A stretch of 64,000 nt of DNA from Ustulina deusta (taxonomy: Eukaryota > Ascomycota > Sordariomycetes > Xylariales > Xylariaceae). The position numbers and the translations under genes are program-made. Shown here in pieces: positions 10,957 through 23,778 of this stretch (positions within the stretch are counted from its first letter, which is position 1; each line of letters opens with the position of its first letter). Location of the stretch: NCBI GenBank assembly GCA_023159155.1, contig JAJNNX010000010.1:248001-312000 (forward strand). Reading direction: 5' to 3'. The notes under the pieces were generated by a model. That model had not been told where the DNA came from, made no database searches, and worked only from the letters and a program-made list of their open reading frames with translations.

Positions 10957-12479
10957 GCTATATGCTAAATATTATTAGAATTATAGCTTTTTTAAGCAAT
11001 CTAGTACTATAGTTTTTTATTTTTTTTATATATTTTTAATTGTTTAATTTGTTTGATTTCAAAATCTATTTTATTATTAATATTTTTAACCAAAAATAAT
11101 AACTAGATTTATTAAAATAAAAAATTATTGCTTATTTTTTATAATTAATTAATATAAAATAAGTTTTTTATTTTATAAAAATTAAACAAGTTAAAAATAT
11201 AGCTAAATTTTTATTTTTTTAAGATTTTAAAAAATTTAACGAATTAAAAATCTAATCTAGTAGTTAATACTTATATTATAAAACTTTTTTTTTTAAAAAA
11301 ACTTTATTTTTTATTTTAAAATTTACTAAGCGTTTTTTATTATTAGCTTATAGTTTATATTATTTTTATATAAAAATTGCTATATTATATATTATTTTTT
11401 AAATATTTATTGCTTAATATTAAAATTTATAATAGTTTTATTAATATTTACTATTAAAAAGTTTTATGTTTTAATTCCTATTGCTATTTTTAATAATAAT
11501 ATATTAATTAATAAATATTATAAAAAATTATATATAAAGTTTAAAACAAAAAAAAAATATTTTAGTTATTTTAATATTTATTAATATAAAAATAAAATTA
11601 TTAGTTTAATTTTTAATTAATTAATTTTATTATTTTTGAAGTTTAAAAGTAATAAATATTATTAAAATAATATTTAATACTTATAAAATTATTAATTATT
11701 GCTATACACTTAAAAATAAATAGTTCTATATTATTTAATATTTAAATATTTAATATATTAAAAAATTTATATAAATTTATATAATATTATATAGCTAATA
11801 ATTTTATAATATTTATTCTTTTACTAAATAAAATTACAATTAAATAACTAAACTTATTTATAAATATTTATATATAATTATAACTCTATTAGTTAAATAA
11901 TATATTTTTATTATTTATTATTATATATTATTATTTTATAACTAATATAAAGAATAAATAAAAAAAGTTAAAAGTTTTATTTTATAATATTTTATTTTTT
12001 TTATAGTTATAATAATTATATATATATTATTTATAATTATATTTTAAATAAAACTAATAATATTTTTATTTTAATATTTTAATTGTTTTATTTTAATTTT
12101 AATATATAATAATTAAAAATATATAAACTTTTTAAATTAAAGCTACATAAAAAAAATAGTTCTATTTAAAATAATTTTAAATATATATAGCTGTTTATTT
12201 TTATTTTTTAGATTTTATATTTAGTTTTTTGTTTAATTAAGTTTATTAAGTTAGTTTTTTAGAAAATATTAAATAAAAAATCTATAATTAATATAAAATC
12301 TAATATTTTATTAAAAAAAACTAATATTATTATTTTTTTTTATTTTTGTTAGTTTTTATTATAAAAAGTTTTGCTATTTTTTTTAATAAAATATTAGCTA
12401 TTATATATTTTTTTTTTAGTTAGCACTAAAAAGTACTTTTAAAATTAAAAAAAAAATTAGCCTAATAAATTTATTATAT

Positions 12480-13140
12480 TAATAAAATCTATTTATTTAA
12501 AAAATATAATAAAGCTTAATAATTAATTATTATAAAAAACTTAGTTTCAAAAACTTTAAATAATAATGTTTTAAAGTTTATATTACTACTAAAAATTTAT
12601 AGTTTTAAATTAAATAAGTTTGTTTAGTTAATATTATGATTTTAAAAAAATATTATATAAGTTTTTAAATTATATTTTATTATTATTATTAAATAACTTT
12701 TTTTATTATATTATATAAAATATTTATTTTTATTTATATTAGTTAGCTAAACTTAAAAGAATTAAAACAAATGTTTTATATACTAGTAGTTTTATATATT
12801 TCAAAACTTATTTTTATTTTAGTTTTATTATAAACAAGTTTTTTTTTTAATAGTTAATTTAAAAAAATAGTAATTTTATTAAGATAATAACTAAATAAAT
12901 AAATATAATTATAAAACCTAAAAAATAACTAAATTAATTTAATAGGGTTAATTCTAATTTTTATTTTAGTTTTTATAATTATTTTTAAATAATCAATAAT
13001 AAATATATTAACACAAAACTTTTTAATATTTTTTTAATATTTAGCTTAATATAAATAATAAATTATTTTTTTATAACAAGTTTAGTATTATTTTTTAGTT
13101 TTAAAATAAATTAAAATATTATTTATATAAATATTTATAA
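12480..13140 (-). pseudogene. pol relic of A1: RT and RNase H domains
   Basis: Reverse transcriptase/RNase H of a Ty3/gypsy element. Read on the minus strand, the RT catalytic box at 13118-13129 gives Tyr-Ile-Asn-Asn followed by Ile-Leu, where the family requires Tyr-x-Asp-Asp. Downstream, near 12487-12545, is the RNase H segment INY*ALLYFLNK, homologous to the DHQALLYFL-type motif seen in A3. All differences are G-to-A or C-to-T. Stops are dense throughout, so the copy is dead. Confidence 0.75.
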
Positions 13141-14609
13141 ATTTATTTAAAAAGTTTTTAAATTTATATATTAATAAAAGCTTGCTATTAAATAAGTTTT
13201 ATTTTTAAACTAAATAATAAAACTTTTTATTAAAATATTTTTTTATAAGTTTAAAAAAAAAAATTAATATAATTTTATAATTAATAATAATTAATAAAAA
13301 ACTTTAATAATATTTAGTTTTATAAAATAAATAATATTATAATAATTAAATATAGTATTATTAATATTTAAAACTAATATAATTTTATTTTTTAAATATA
13401 TATATTTTTATTAGTAATTAATTATAAATTTAAATATAAATAAAATAAAAATAATATTTAAATTTATATTTTATTTAATAAAATTTATAACTAATAATTT
13501 ATTCATAAATTCTTTTTTAAATAAAATAAACTATATAAATATTTAATATTAATAAAATTTAAAAATATATTTTTTATTATTAAGTTTTAGTATTATATTA
13601 AATTTTAGTTATAATAATAATAAAATTTTATATTCTTTTTTTAAAAAGAACTTTTTTAAATATAATAATTAAAAAACTAAAAAGCTTTATATTAACTTTA
13701 TATATTTAAAGTTTTTTTTTTTAGAAATAAAATCAGTTTATTATTAAAAGTTTTTTATAGTACTACTTAGTTAATTTAAATTTTTTTTTTATAAAATATT
13801 AATTATTTTTAATTTTTTTTTAAATAGTTTAATATAATTATAATAAGTTTTTTTAAACATTTTTTAGCTCATTATTTTTATTCATTTTAATAAAAATAAT
13901 TTTAAAAATTTTATATAATTTTTTTAATAGTAGCTTAGTTTTTTTCTTTTTAAAAAGTTATTATATAAACTTTTTTTATTTCAAGTTTAAAAATCTTAGG
14001 TTTTTTTTATATTTTTTTAGTTTTAATTATTTTTAAAATAATTATTTTAATATTTAATTATATTAATCGGTATTTTTTTATATTTTAAGTTTATATTTTA
14101 TTGTTTATAATTCAAAAGTTTAATTATAATTATTAGCAAAAATTAAACTAATAAAAATAAATTATTTAATTAAATTAATTATTATTTTTAAGTTTTTATT
14201 AAAATATTTTATTTTATTAATTATTTAATATTAATAATAATATTATAACTAAAATTAATAATTTAAAATATTTAATTTTTAAATTATTAATTATTTTATT
14301 TTAATAGTTATAAAGTTTTTAAAATTTAATTAAACAAACTATTTTTATTTTTAATTTTTATTTAATTTATTATATAAACTTATAGCTAATTATTAAAAAA
14401 GTATAAACTTTACTATTATATAAAATTAAAATTTTTATTTTAATTATATATTTTAGTTAAAATAAATAAAAAAACTAATAAAAAAACTTTTATTAGTTTT
14501 ATTTATTTTTTAAATTAAATAAACTATTAAAATTATTTTTATTATAAACTTTTTTTATTAGTTAAATATTTAAAATTTTAAGCTTTTAATTAAAATAATT
14601 AATTAATAT

Positions 14610-14879
14610 TGAAAAAGGACGGGGCAACTCGACACCAAAAACAACTAAAAACAACAAAAACAAACCAGAGCGCCTGCTACTAGAAAACTGGTATGAAAAT
14701 GCTATGCGTATAAAGTAAGTGTTGCTCTGAGAAGTTCGAAGGCTTTTATAGCTATTCGAACCCCCGAATGCAGCCGAAGATCAGCCGATTCGGGCCGCAG
14801 GCGGCCCGAATACGGCTAACATTTGACGTGCAGCCACATTCGCAGCTGCCAGCGGGCCGCTAGCACCAGCCCTGCTGCA
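14610..14879. mobile_element. GC-rich solo-LTR-like insert in A1, little mutated
   Basis: 270 bp beginning TGAAAAAGGACGGGG and ending CCTGCTGCA, at roughly 50% GC in a host near 10%. ATAT lies on both sides (14606-14609 and 14880-14883; AATAT is possible if the final A belongs to the flank). The uninterrupted site is seen in A4 near 35560-35567. It contains GC-rich inverted segments (GGGCCGCAGGCGGCCC) and no open frame. TG...CA ends, size and TSD point to a solo LTR; its full-length family is not in this window. Confidence 0.75.
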
Positions 14880-16190
14880 ATATATGTTTTTTTTTATTAT
14901 AAATAAAATAAGTTTTATTATTTTAATAAAGTTTTTTTTTTTTTTATAATTAATATTTATGTTAATTATTTTAAAATAAATATTTTAGAACTTTTAAAGT
15001 TTACTAAAAATTAATACATAAGTTTATTAAAAATTTAATTATTTAAGTTAAATTTTTAATTAATTAAGTTTATAAGGTTATTTAGTATTATATATTGATT
15101 TAATAATTTTATTAATAAATAATTTATAAAAACTTTATATAAAAATAGTTTTATAATTTATATTTTTATTATAATTTAGCAAATTAATATTTTTATTAAT
15201 TTTATATATATAAGCTTAAAATATTTTATAAATAATAACTATTTAGTTAAAATTATAATAAATTATTAATAAAGCTTCGATTATTTTAATAATATTATTA
15301 AATAGTTTTTTAATTAAATAAAAATATATTTTTATTAATTTTTTAGTATATTTTTTTAACTAGCTTATAATATATTAAAATTAGCTATTTTTAGTTTAAA
15401 ATATAATAATATTTTTATTTAATTTTTTATTAGTTTATAAACCTAATTATTAAATAAAGCTTTATTTTTTATTAACTTATTAAAACTAATTTTTTATATT
15501 TTAGCTTTTTTAATATAAATAAAGTTTAAAGCACTAAAAAATAAACTAATAAAATAAAAAACAAATAAAGCAATAAAACTAAAAAGCTTAAAATTAATAT
15601 TTTTAAATATATTTTTGATTATTAAATTATAGTTATTTTTTAAAAATATTAAAATAAATATAATAAAAGATTAATGTTTTATTTTTTTTATTTATTAAAA
15701 AGGTTTTATTAAATTAATATAAAGTTATAAATTTATATAGTTTTAATATTTTTTAATATATTTTTAAATATATTATTTATTTTAAATTGTTTTAGTTTTA
15801 AGTTAAATTTTGTTTTTTTAAGTTTTAACTTTTTTTTTAAAATTTTTTTTTAAATATTAGTTTGCTTAAAACATTTATAAAAAAGTTTAATATAAAATTT
15901 TTTTTTTAAATTATTTAATAATAAAAAACTAGCTATATTTAAAAACTAAAAATAAAATAAAATTATTTAAAATTAAATTTTTTATAAATTATTAATTTTT
16001 AAATAATATAAAAATTAAAAGTTTTATTAAAATTATATTAAAATTGGATTTAAATTATAAAATATATAATTTTTTATATTAAATATATAACTAAAAAAAA
16101 AAATTTATTTATATTTTATTTATTATAATAAAATAAAAAATATATATTTATTAAATATTTATTAATAAATAATTAGTAAGCTTAAAATAA

Positions 16191-16657
16191 TATCATAATT
16201 AGTTAAGTAAAATTTTTATAGCTAGTTTATTAATATTATAAATAAAGATTTTAAACTTAAAAAAAAAAAAAAAATTTAAAGTTTATAAAATAAATAAATA
16301 TAAGGCACTTACGGACCCCTTCATACAAAGGGGTCTGGCCAAAGGGTCTAAGCCAAGGGGTCCAACTAGGGACCACCCATAGACCCCTTCGTACAAAAAG
16401 ATATATAAGGGGCTCCCACCTCCCCATTTCCTTCCTTTCTTTCTTTCCTTTTAAGTGTAGCATATAGTAAATAAACTATATTCTACTAACCTTGCAAGCA
16501 TATACTACTGCTTTAAAAATATGCAATACATTCTATTCAAACATTTTATATATATAGCTACAAAACTATAGGTTAGTTAATATTTAAACTTTTTATTTTA
16601 TTGCTATATAGGTCTACAATTTTTGTAAGTTTTGCTAAAACTATACTAACCGTTATA
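16191..16657 (-). repeat. LTR of A1 (upstream in element orientation), interrupted
   Basis: In window orientation it starts TATCATAATTAG and ends CCGTTATA. The usual ~235 bp are split by the GC-richer insert at about 16304-16542; flanking sequence on both sides matches the other family-A LTRs. Confidence 0.8.
16304..16542. mobile_element. Unidentified ~240-bp GC-richer insert inside an LTR
   Basis: Starts about GGCACTTACGGACC and ends about CTATTCAAAC. It has an 8-bp hairpin (GACCCCTT ... AAGGGGTC), a second GACCCCTTCGTAC direct copy 60-70 bp later, a TATA-like GATATATAAGG at about 16399 and a pyrimidine tract of CTTTC repeats. It retains CpG and CpC. Other family-A LTRs run through the site without it. 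No clear TSD, so I cannot tell a solo LTR from a SINE-like or filler insert. Confidence 0.6.
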
Positions 16658-16662
16658 TATAG

Positions 16663-18241
16663 GTTAAAAAAATAATTATTTTAAATAAAAAAATTAATAA
16701 AAAAGCTAGTTATTAAATAAAACTAATAAAATATATATATTATTATAATATATATATTTATATACTAAATATACAAATATTTAATAAATTTTTTTTTAAT
16801 TAATTTAAATTTATTTTATTTTATTATAGTCATTTTTTTAATATATAATTAAAATAAGTTTTAAAATTTTTATTATATAATAATAAAATATATTATAGCT
16901 ATAAAATTATAAATTAATTTATATATAAAACTTTTATTTTAGTATTATATAAATTTAAGGTTTAAAATTTATATTAATTATTAAATTATTAATAATATTA
17001 AATATATATAAGCTTATTTTATATTCTTTTTATATATTTTTATATATAAATTTATAATAAAGCTATTTATTTTGTTTTTTTATAACTTAGTTAATTTATA
17101 ATTTAATTTTAAATCTAATTATATAGTTTATTTTATTATTATTTTTAAATTAATTAAGTTAATTAAAATAGCTTAAATATTTTACTAAAAATTTTAAATA
17201 AAAAAAAATATAAAAAATATAAAAAATAACCTTGTATAAAAAGCAAGCTTATATTATATATTGTTTATTTTTATAGTTTTATAAATTTAATAAATTTATT
17301 TAAGTTTAATTAGTATATTTTAAATTTTTTAAATTATATATTAAATATTATTAAAATTATAACTTTTTTAAATAATATAGTACTATAAAAAAATTATATA
17401 TATATTTTTAATTATTTAATTTATTTAATTTTAAATTTTATTTTATTATTAATATTTTTAATTAAAAATAATAATTAAATTTATTAACATAAAGAATTAT
17501 TATTTATTTTTTATAATTAATTAATATAAAATCAGTTTTTTATTTTATAGAAATTAAATAAATTAATAAATTAAAAATTTAGTTAAATAGTTAGAACTTA
17601 TATAATAAAACCTTTTTTTAAAAAAGATTTTTTATTTTATTTTAAAGTTTTTTAAACGTTTTTTTTTATTAATTTAAAATTTATATTATTTAATATTAAA
17701 AGTTATAATAATTTTATTAAATTTTATTATTATTATTAAAAATATTATAAAAAATTATATATAAAGTTTAAAACTAAAAAATAAATTAAATTAAAGGTTT
17801 TATTTTATAATATTTTAATTTTAATATTTTAATTTTTTATACTAATTTTAATATAATAATTAAATTAATTTGTTATATTAAATTAATTAATATAATTATT
17901 TATTTTATAACTTAATTTAAATAATAATATATATAAAAAATAAACTTAACTAATTAATAATATATTAATAAAACATTTTTAAATATACTAATTTTAATAT
18001 ATTAATTAAATTAATTTGTTATATTAAATTAATTAATATAATTATTTATTTTATAAATTAATTTAAATAATAATATATATAAAAAATAAACTTAACTAAT
18101 TAATAATATATTAATAAAACATTTTTAAATATAATATTTTTTAAAAACTTTTTTTATTTATTTAATATAATAATTTATAAACTTTTAATATAATATTTAT
18201 TTATTTATAAGTTTTTATATATTTGATTAATATATATTTAA
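16663..18241. other. Decayed family-A fragments and other AT-rich repeats
   Basis: About 16895-17000 is a partial family-A LTR plus adjoining internal sequence, and about 17280-17760 is family-A internal sequence. Between them, about 17040-17270, is an inverted copy of the repeat at 5085-5250. Large internal parts of the element are missing. No coding sequence. Confidence 0.55.
17841..18133. repeat. 146-bp tandem duplication
   Basis: Units 17841-17986 and 17987-18133 are nearly identical (both carry TTTGTTATATTAAATTAATT and CTTAACTAATTAATAATA), with only a few differences. It is the clearest direct tandem duplication inside the AT block. Confidence 0.8.
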
Positions 18242-18304
18242 TGCTATAATTAGTTAAATAAAGCTTTTATAGCTAGTTTATTAATATTATAAACAAAGAC
18301 TTGA

Positions 18305-18338
<34 letters not shown>

Positions 18339-18479
18339 AGAGTTTATAAAATAAATAAATATAAACTCTATATGTATAGCTGCAAAGTTATAAGTTAGTT
18401 CGCATATAGACTTTTTATTTTATTACTATATAGGTCTAAAGTTTTTATAAGTTTTGCTAAAACTATACTATTTATTATA
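18242..18479 (-). repeat. LTR of A2
   Basis: In window orientation it starts TGCTATAATTAG, with a long poly-A run at about 18308-18335, and ends TTTATTATA. It matches the other family-A LTRs throughout. Confidence 0.85.
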
Positions 18480-20235
18480 TTACTTTTTTTTAAAACTAAA
18501 AGTTTAGATATAGTTTTAATTTAAAATTATTAATAATGTTAGATTTATATAGTTTTTCTATATTATATTACTTTATTATTATTTTTATAATTTTATAAAG
18601 AATTTAAATACTTTTTTATAAGTTTTATAAAATTAGTTAAGCTTAAGTAGTATATTTTAAAAATTTTAAATTATATACTAAATATTATTAAAATCATAGC
18701 TTTTTTAAATAATTTAATATTATAACTTTTTGTTTTTTTTATATATTTTTAATTGCTTAATTTGTTTAATTTTAAATTTTGTTTTACTATTAATATTTTT
18801 AGCTAAAAATAATAATTAGATTTGTTAAAATAAAAGATTATTGTTTGTTTTTTATAATTAGTTAATATAAAACAAGTTTTTTATTTTATAAAAATTAAAC
18901 AAATCAAAAATATAATTAAATTTTAGTTTTTTTAAAATTTTAAAAAGTCTAACTAACTAAAAGTTTAATCTAGTAGTTAGTACTTATATTATAAAGCTTT
19001 TTTTTTTTAGAAAAACTTTATTTTTTATTTTAAAATTTATTTTTTATTTTTTTTTATTAGTTTATAGCTTATATTATTTTTATATAAAAGTTATTATATT
19101 ATATATTATTTTTTAAATATTTTAAGTTTAATAGATTAGTTTAAATATTTATTGCTTAGCATTAAAATTTATAATAGTTTTATTAATATTTATTATTAGA
19201 AAGTTTTATATTTTAATTTTTATGATTATTTTTAGTAATAATATATTAATTCATAAATATTATAAAAAAATTATATATAAAATCTAAAGCAAAAAAATAA
19301 ATATTCTAATTATTTTAATATTTATTAATATAAAAACAAAATAATTAGATTAGTTTTTAATTAATTAATTTTATTACTTTTTAGGTTTAAAAGTAGTAAA
19401 TATTACTAAAGCAGTGCTTAGTATTTATAAAATTATTAATTATCGCTATAAACTTAAAAATAAATAGCTGGATATTATTTAATATTTATATATTTAGTAT
19501 ACTAAAAAGTTTATATAGATTTTTATAATATTATATAGTTAGTAATTTTGTAATATTTGTTTTTTTATTAAATAAAGTTATAATTAAACAATTAAACTTA
19601 TTTATAAATATTATATATAGTTATAGCTCTATTAGTTAAATAATATATTTTTATTATTTATTATCATATATTGCTATATTATAGCTAATATAAATAATAA
19701 ATAAAAAAAGGTAAAAGGTTTGTTTTATAATATTTTGTTTTTTTTATAGTTATAATAATTATATATATATTATTTATAATTATATTTTAAATAGAACTTG
19801 TAATATTTTTATTTTAATATTTTAATTATTTTATATTAATTTTAATATATAATAATTAGAAATATATAAACTTTTTAAATTAAAACTATATAAAAAAAAT
19901 AATCCTATTTAAAATAACTTTAAATATATATAATTTTTTGTTTTTATTTTTTAGATTTTATAAGTAGTTTTTTTATTTAATTAGATTTACTAAATTAGCT
20001 TTTTAAAAAATATTAAATAAAAAGTTTATAATTAATATAAAATTTAATATTTTATTAAGTAAAACTAATATTATTATTTTTTTTTTAGTTTTTTTAGTTT
20101 TTTTAGTTTTAATTATAAAAAGTTTAACTATTTTTTTTAATAAAGTATTAGCTATTATATTTTTTTATTTTAGTTATTATTAAAAAATAATATTAAACTT
20201 TAATAAAAAGTTAGCCTAGTATATTTATTATATTA

Positions 20236-20935
20236 ATAAAATCTATTTATTTAAAAAATATAATAAAGCTTAATAATTAGTTATTATAAAAAATTTAGTT
20301 TTAATAAGTTTTAAGTAATAATATTTTAAAATTTATATTATTACTAAAAGTTTATAGTTTTAAATTAGGTAAGTTTGTTTAGTTAGTATTATTGTTTTAA
20401 AAAAATATTTTATAAGTTTTTAGGTTATCTTTTTTTATTGCTATTAAATAATTTTTATTATTATATTATATAAAATATTTATTTTTATTTATATTAATTA
20501 GCTAGGTTTAAAAAAAACTAACATAAATATTTTATATACTAGTAGTTTTATATATTTAAAAACTGATTTTTGTTCTAGTTCTATTATAAATAGCTTATTT
20601 TTTTTTAATAATTAATTTCAAAAAATAATAATTTTATTAATATAATAAATAAATATATAAATATAATTATAAAACTTAAAAAATAATTAAATTAATTTAA
20701 TATTTTTAAAATTATTAAAGTTCTAATTTAAAATTGCTTAAATTTTAGTAAAATTAATTCTAATTTTTATTCTAGTTTTTATAATTATTTTTAAATAATT
20801 AATAATAAATATATTAAAACAAAACTTTTTAATATTTTTTTAATATTTAGTTTAATATAAATAATAAAATATTTTTTTATAATAAATTTAATATTATTTT
20901 TTAGTTTTAAAATAAATTAGAATATTATTTATATA
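20236..20935 (-). pseudogene. pol relic of A2: RT and RNase H
   Basis: Minus-strand reading gives the RT box Tyr-Ile-Asn-Asn at 20924-20935 and the RNase H segment near 20236-20282, at the same spacing as in A1 and A4. The catalytic Asp pair is mutated to Asn-Asn and stops are dense. Confidence 0.7.
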
Positions 20936-21533
20936 AATATTTATAAATTTATTTAAAAGTTTTTAAATTTATATATTAACAAAAGTTTACTATTAAATAA
21001 GTTTTATTTTTAAACTAAATAATAAAACTTTTTATTAAAACATTTTTTTATAAGTTTAAAAAAAAAAATTTAGTATAATTTTATAATTAATAATAATTAA
21101 CCAAAAATTTTAATAATATTTAGTTTTTTAAATATATATTTTTTTATTAATAATTAATTATAAACTTATATTTAATTAACCTAAGTTTAAATATAAATAA
21201 AACAAAAATAATATTTAAGTTTATATTTTATTTAATAAAATTTATAATTAATAATTTATTTATAAACTTTTTTTAAATAAAATAAACTATATAAATATTT
21301 AATATTAATAAAGTTTAAAAATATTTTTATTATTATTAAGTTTTAGTACTATATTAAATGTTAGTTATAATAGCAATAAAATTTTAGATTTTTTTTAAAA
21401 AAAAAACCCTTTTAAATATAATAACTAAAAAAGCAAAAAACTTTATACTAATTTTATATATTTAAAGTTTTTTTTTTAAAAAAATAAAATTAGTTTATTA
21501 TTAAAAATCTTTTATAATATTATTTAATTAATC

Positions 21534-21787
21534 TATTAGGTAGCTAGGGGGTACAATATTATATATAACAAAAAGGTAAGATAAATAATTATATATATCG
21601 ATTTATTTTTCTAACTATTTGTATCAAAGTAAGACTCTTGTACAGAAGATTCTTATATAGTAAAAAAATTTCATATATATATATTGCTTATATAATTAGA
21701 CCAATTAGCTAATTACTAGTGTTATATAAATAGTTTTATATATAGTTAGCAATAGTTTTATATGTAATTAATACTATTATTATAATA
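21534..21787. repeat. Left LTR of B, strongly mutated
   Basis: 254 bp, equal in length to the right LTR. Most differences are C-to-T and G-to-A; for example the right LTR end CACTATTATTACAACA reads TACTATTATTATAATA here. Confidence 0.85.
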
Positions 21788-23540
21788 CTAGATTTTTTTT
21801 TTTGAATATAGCGCATTTTTATATAACTGCTAAAAAAAATAAGAAATTCTAAACGTAAAAAAAATATAGACTATAGTGTATAGCTAATCTATAATTAATA
21901 GAATTATTTAATAGCATATTAACTTGCTATTTTTTTAAAAGGCTTTTTATAGTTTGCTTATTATATATAACTATTTTCTATATGTGACTACTTTTTATAT
22001 ATAATTGTTTTTTTATATATAACTGCTTTCTATATATAATTGTTTTTTATACGCTATTTAAAAGTACTTAAGATTAAATAAAACGTAATATTTATAGCTG
22101 TTATATATAAAACAAGCCATTTTTATAGTACCTTTCTTTTTTTTTCCTTTTTTTTTTTTTTAGATATATATATATATACTCTAGCTATTATTCTAAAGTT
22201 ATATTAATCTAAAAATAATAGTTATTATATAATAATAGTAATAATAATAATAATAGTAGTAGTAGTAGCAATATTATTAGTAGTAGTAATATTACTACTA
22301 CTACTGCTACTACTACTATTACTATTATATATAAAACTTTTTTGCTGTTTTAAATGTTATACTAATAGCAATCTAAATAGTATTATTAGTAATAGTAGTA
22401 ATAGTAATAATATGTCTGCTGCTGCTTTTGCTTACCTATGTCTAGCGCTGCCTACTTTAGGTAATATTTTGTAGTTTTAAAATTTTGTTTATATAAAGGA
22501 TAATAGCTGCGTAGAAATATATAGCTTTCTTATAGGGAGTTAGGCCTGCTAGGCTTTTATGCAGACTTTTTATATAAATATATCTATATTTTTAATTTTA
22601 ATTTTTATATAAATAATTTTTAGTATATTTAATAGCTAATATATTTTATTATATCATAAAATAAAAAAAGTATTATTGTTGCTGCCCTGTTTATTAATAT
22701 TATATTCTAAGTATTATTATTAGATATTTTTATAAACGTCCAAGCTAAGTTTATTTATTAAAAGGGCTATTTTTAGGCTATTTTAGTTTAAAGTTAAAAA
22801 GTAATATTCTTGCTTTATTTGGATAGTTTATATAGCAACTATTATTACTATATTGGGGCATTATTTTTAATATATTATTAGGTTTCTAGTTTTTAGGGGG
22901 GTATGTGTAGCATTTATATTTAGCGCTTATATAAAGCATAATATTTTAATTGCAGTTAAAAGAAAAAGAAGGGGGTTTTATCTTGGGGGGGGGGGGGGGA
23001 AAGATAGTTATATGTTGGCTTTTTGGGATATAAATAAATTTTTGTTATTTTTTTTATATTTTTTTATCTTTTTTAATATTTAAATATAATGTTTGCTTTT
23101 TTATATATAGCTTAGTTATTAGCTATTTTTTATTATATAAATATATTTTTTATAGTTTTTTAATAAATGTTTTGATTTATATAAATAGCTTATTAATAAA
23201 AACTAGAGTTTTTAATGCTTAGTTTAAGGTATACATAATAAATATATTTGTTAGATTATTTTTATTATTAATTTATTATATTTTAAAAATTCTTTTTTTT
23301 TTATATAATTTTAAAAAAAATATAATATTGATTATAAGTTTTTTTTTTTTTTTTTTTTTTTTAGTTTAACTAAATAATTATATAATAATTTTGAGTCTAA
23401 GTATAAAATAATAAGTATTAGGAATAAGTTAAGTATTTTTATAATTTTTAAAAAAATTATATAAAAAGTAATAGTACTATTAAAACTATTTATTATATTA
23501 TATAATTTGCTAGCTAGAATATTTTATATAACTTGTTTAT
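21788..23540. other. Internal region of B, first segment
   Basis: No intact gene. Notable features are a trinucleotide stretch (22227-22325) of AGT and ACT units in opposite halves, a short plus-strand start MSAAAFAYLCLALPTLGNIL at about 22411 that then hits stops, a G6 run at about 22895 and a G15 homopolymer at 22985-22999. The segment is richer in G than the surrounding family-A DNA. Confidence 0.5.
22985..22999 (+). repeat. G15 homopolymer
   Basis: Fifteen consecutive G in a region of about 80% or more AT, preceded by AGAAGGGGGTTTTATCTT and followed by AAAGATAG. It could be a polypurine-type tract of element B or a site of polymerase slippage or assembly error. Confidence 0.8.
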
Positions 23541-23778
23541 TATAATAATTAGTATAGTCTTAGCAAGACCTGTAAAAACTTGAGACCTATATAGCAATAA
23601 AATAGGAAGTCTACGTATGGACTAACTTATAACTCTGCAGCCACACATATAGAGTTTATATTTACCCACCTTATAAATTCTGACTTCTTTTTTTTTTTTT
23701 TTTTTTTTTTTAGGTTAAAGTTTTTGTTTATAATATTAAAAAACTAGCTATAAAAACTTTACTTAACTAATTATAACA
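23541..23778 (+). repeat. 5' LTR of A3
   Basis: 238 bp. It contains TCTTAGCAAGACCTGTAAAA, a poly-T tract followed by TAG at about 23688-23713, and the CTAGCTATAAAAACTTTA segment near the 3' end. It retains several CpA and CpC sites lost in the 3' LTR. Confidence 0.87.

Larger units (their letters stand above)
8977..16657 (-). mobile_element. Family-A Ty3/gypsy LTR retrotransposon A1 (full-length, inactive)
   Basis: Bounded by homologous LTRs 8977-9208 and 16191-16657 (the latter carries an insert) and flanked by TATAG on both sides (8972-8976 and 16658-16662). Without its three inserts (element E, the 14610 insert, the 16304 insert) it is about 5.65 kb, matching A3 (5.7 kb). Orientation is set by the pol relics, which read on the minus strand and match those of A3. 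The body is almost purely A/T, with remaining C nearly always in CpT. No frame is intact. Confidence 0.88.

Noticed and set aside
16257..16463. 68-codon minus-strand frame ending in poly-Phe
   Set aside because: It spans the junction between the GC-richer insert and the poly-A tract of the LTR, so it is an accidental frame.
22227..22325. CRISPR-like or regulatory repeat array
   Set aside because: It is a simple AGT/ACT trinucleotide tract with no spacer structure.
23686..23713. Poly-T tracts followed by TAG as repeated splice acceptors
   Set aside because: They recur at the same place in every family-A LTR (23690, 29170, 36440 and 57345; inverted at 9045, 18310, 31288 and 58240), so they are an LTR landmark, not introns of host genes.
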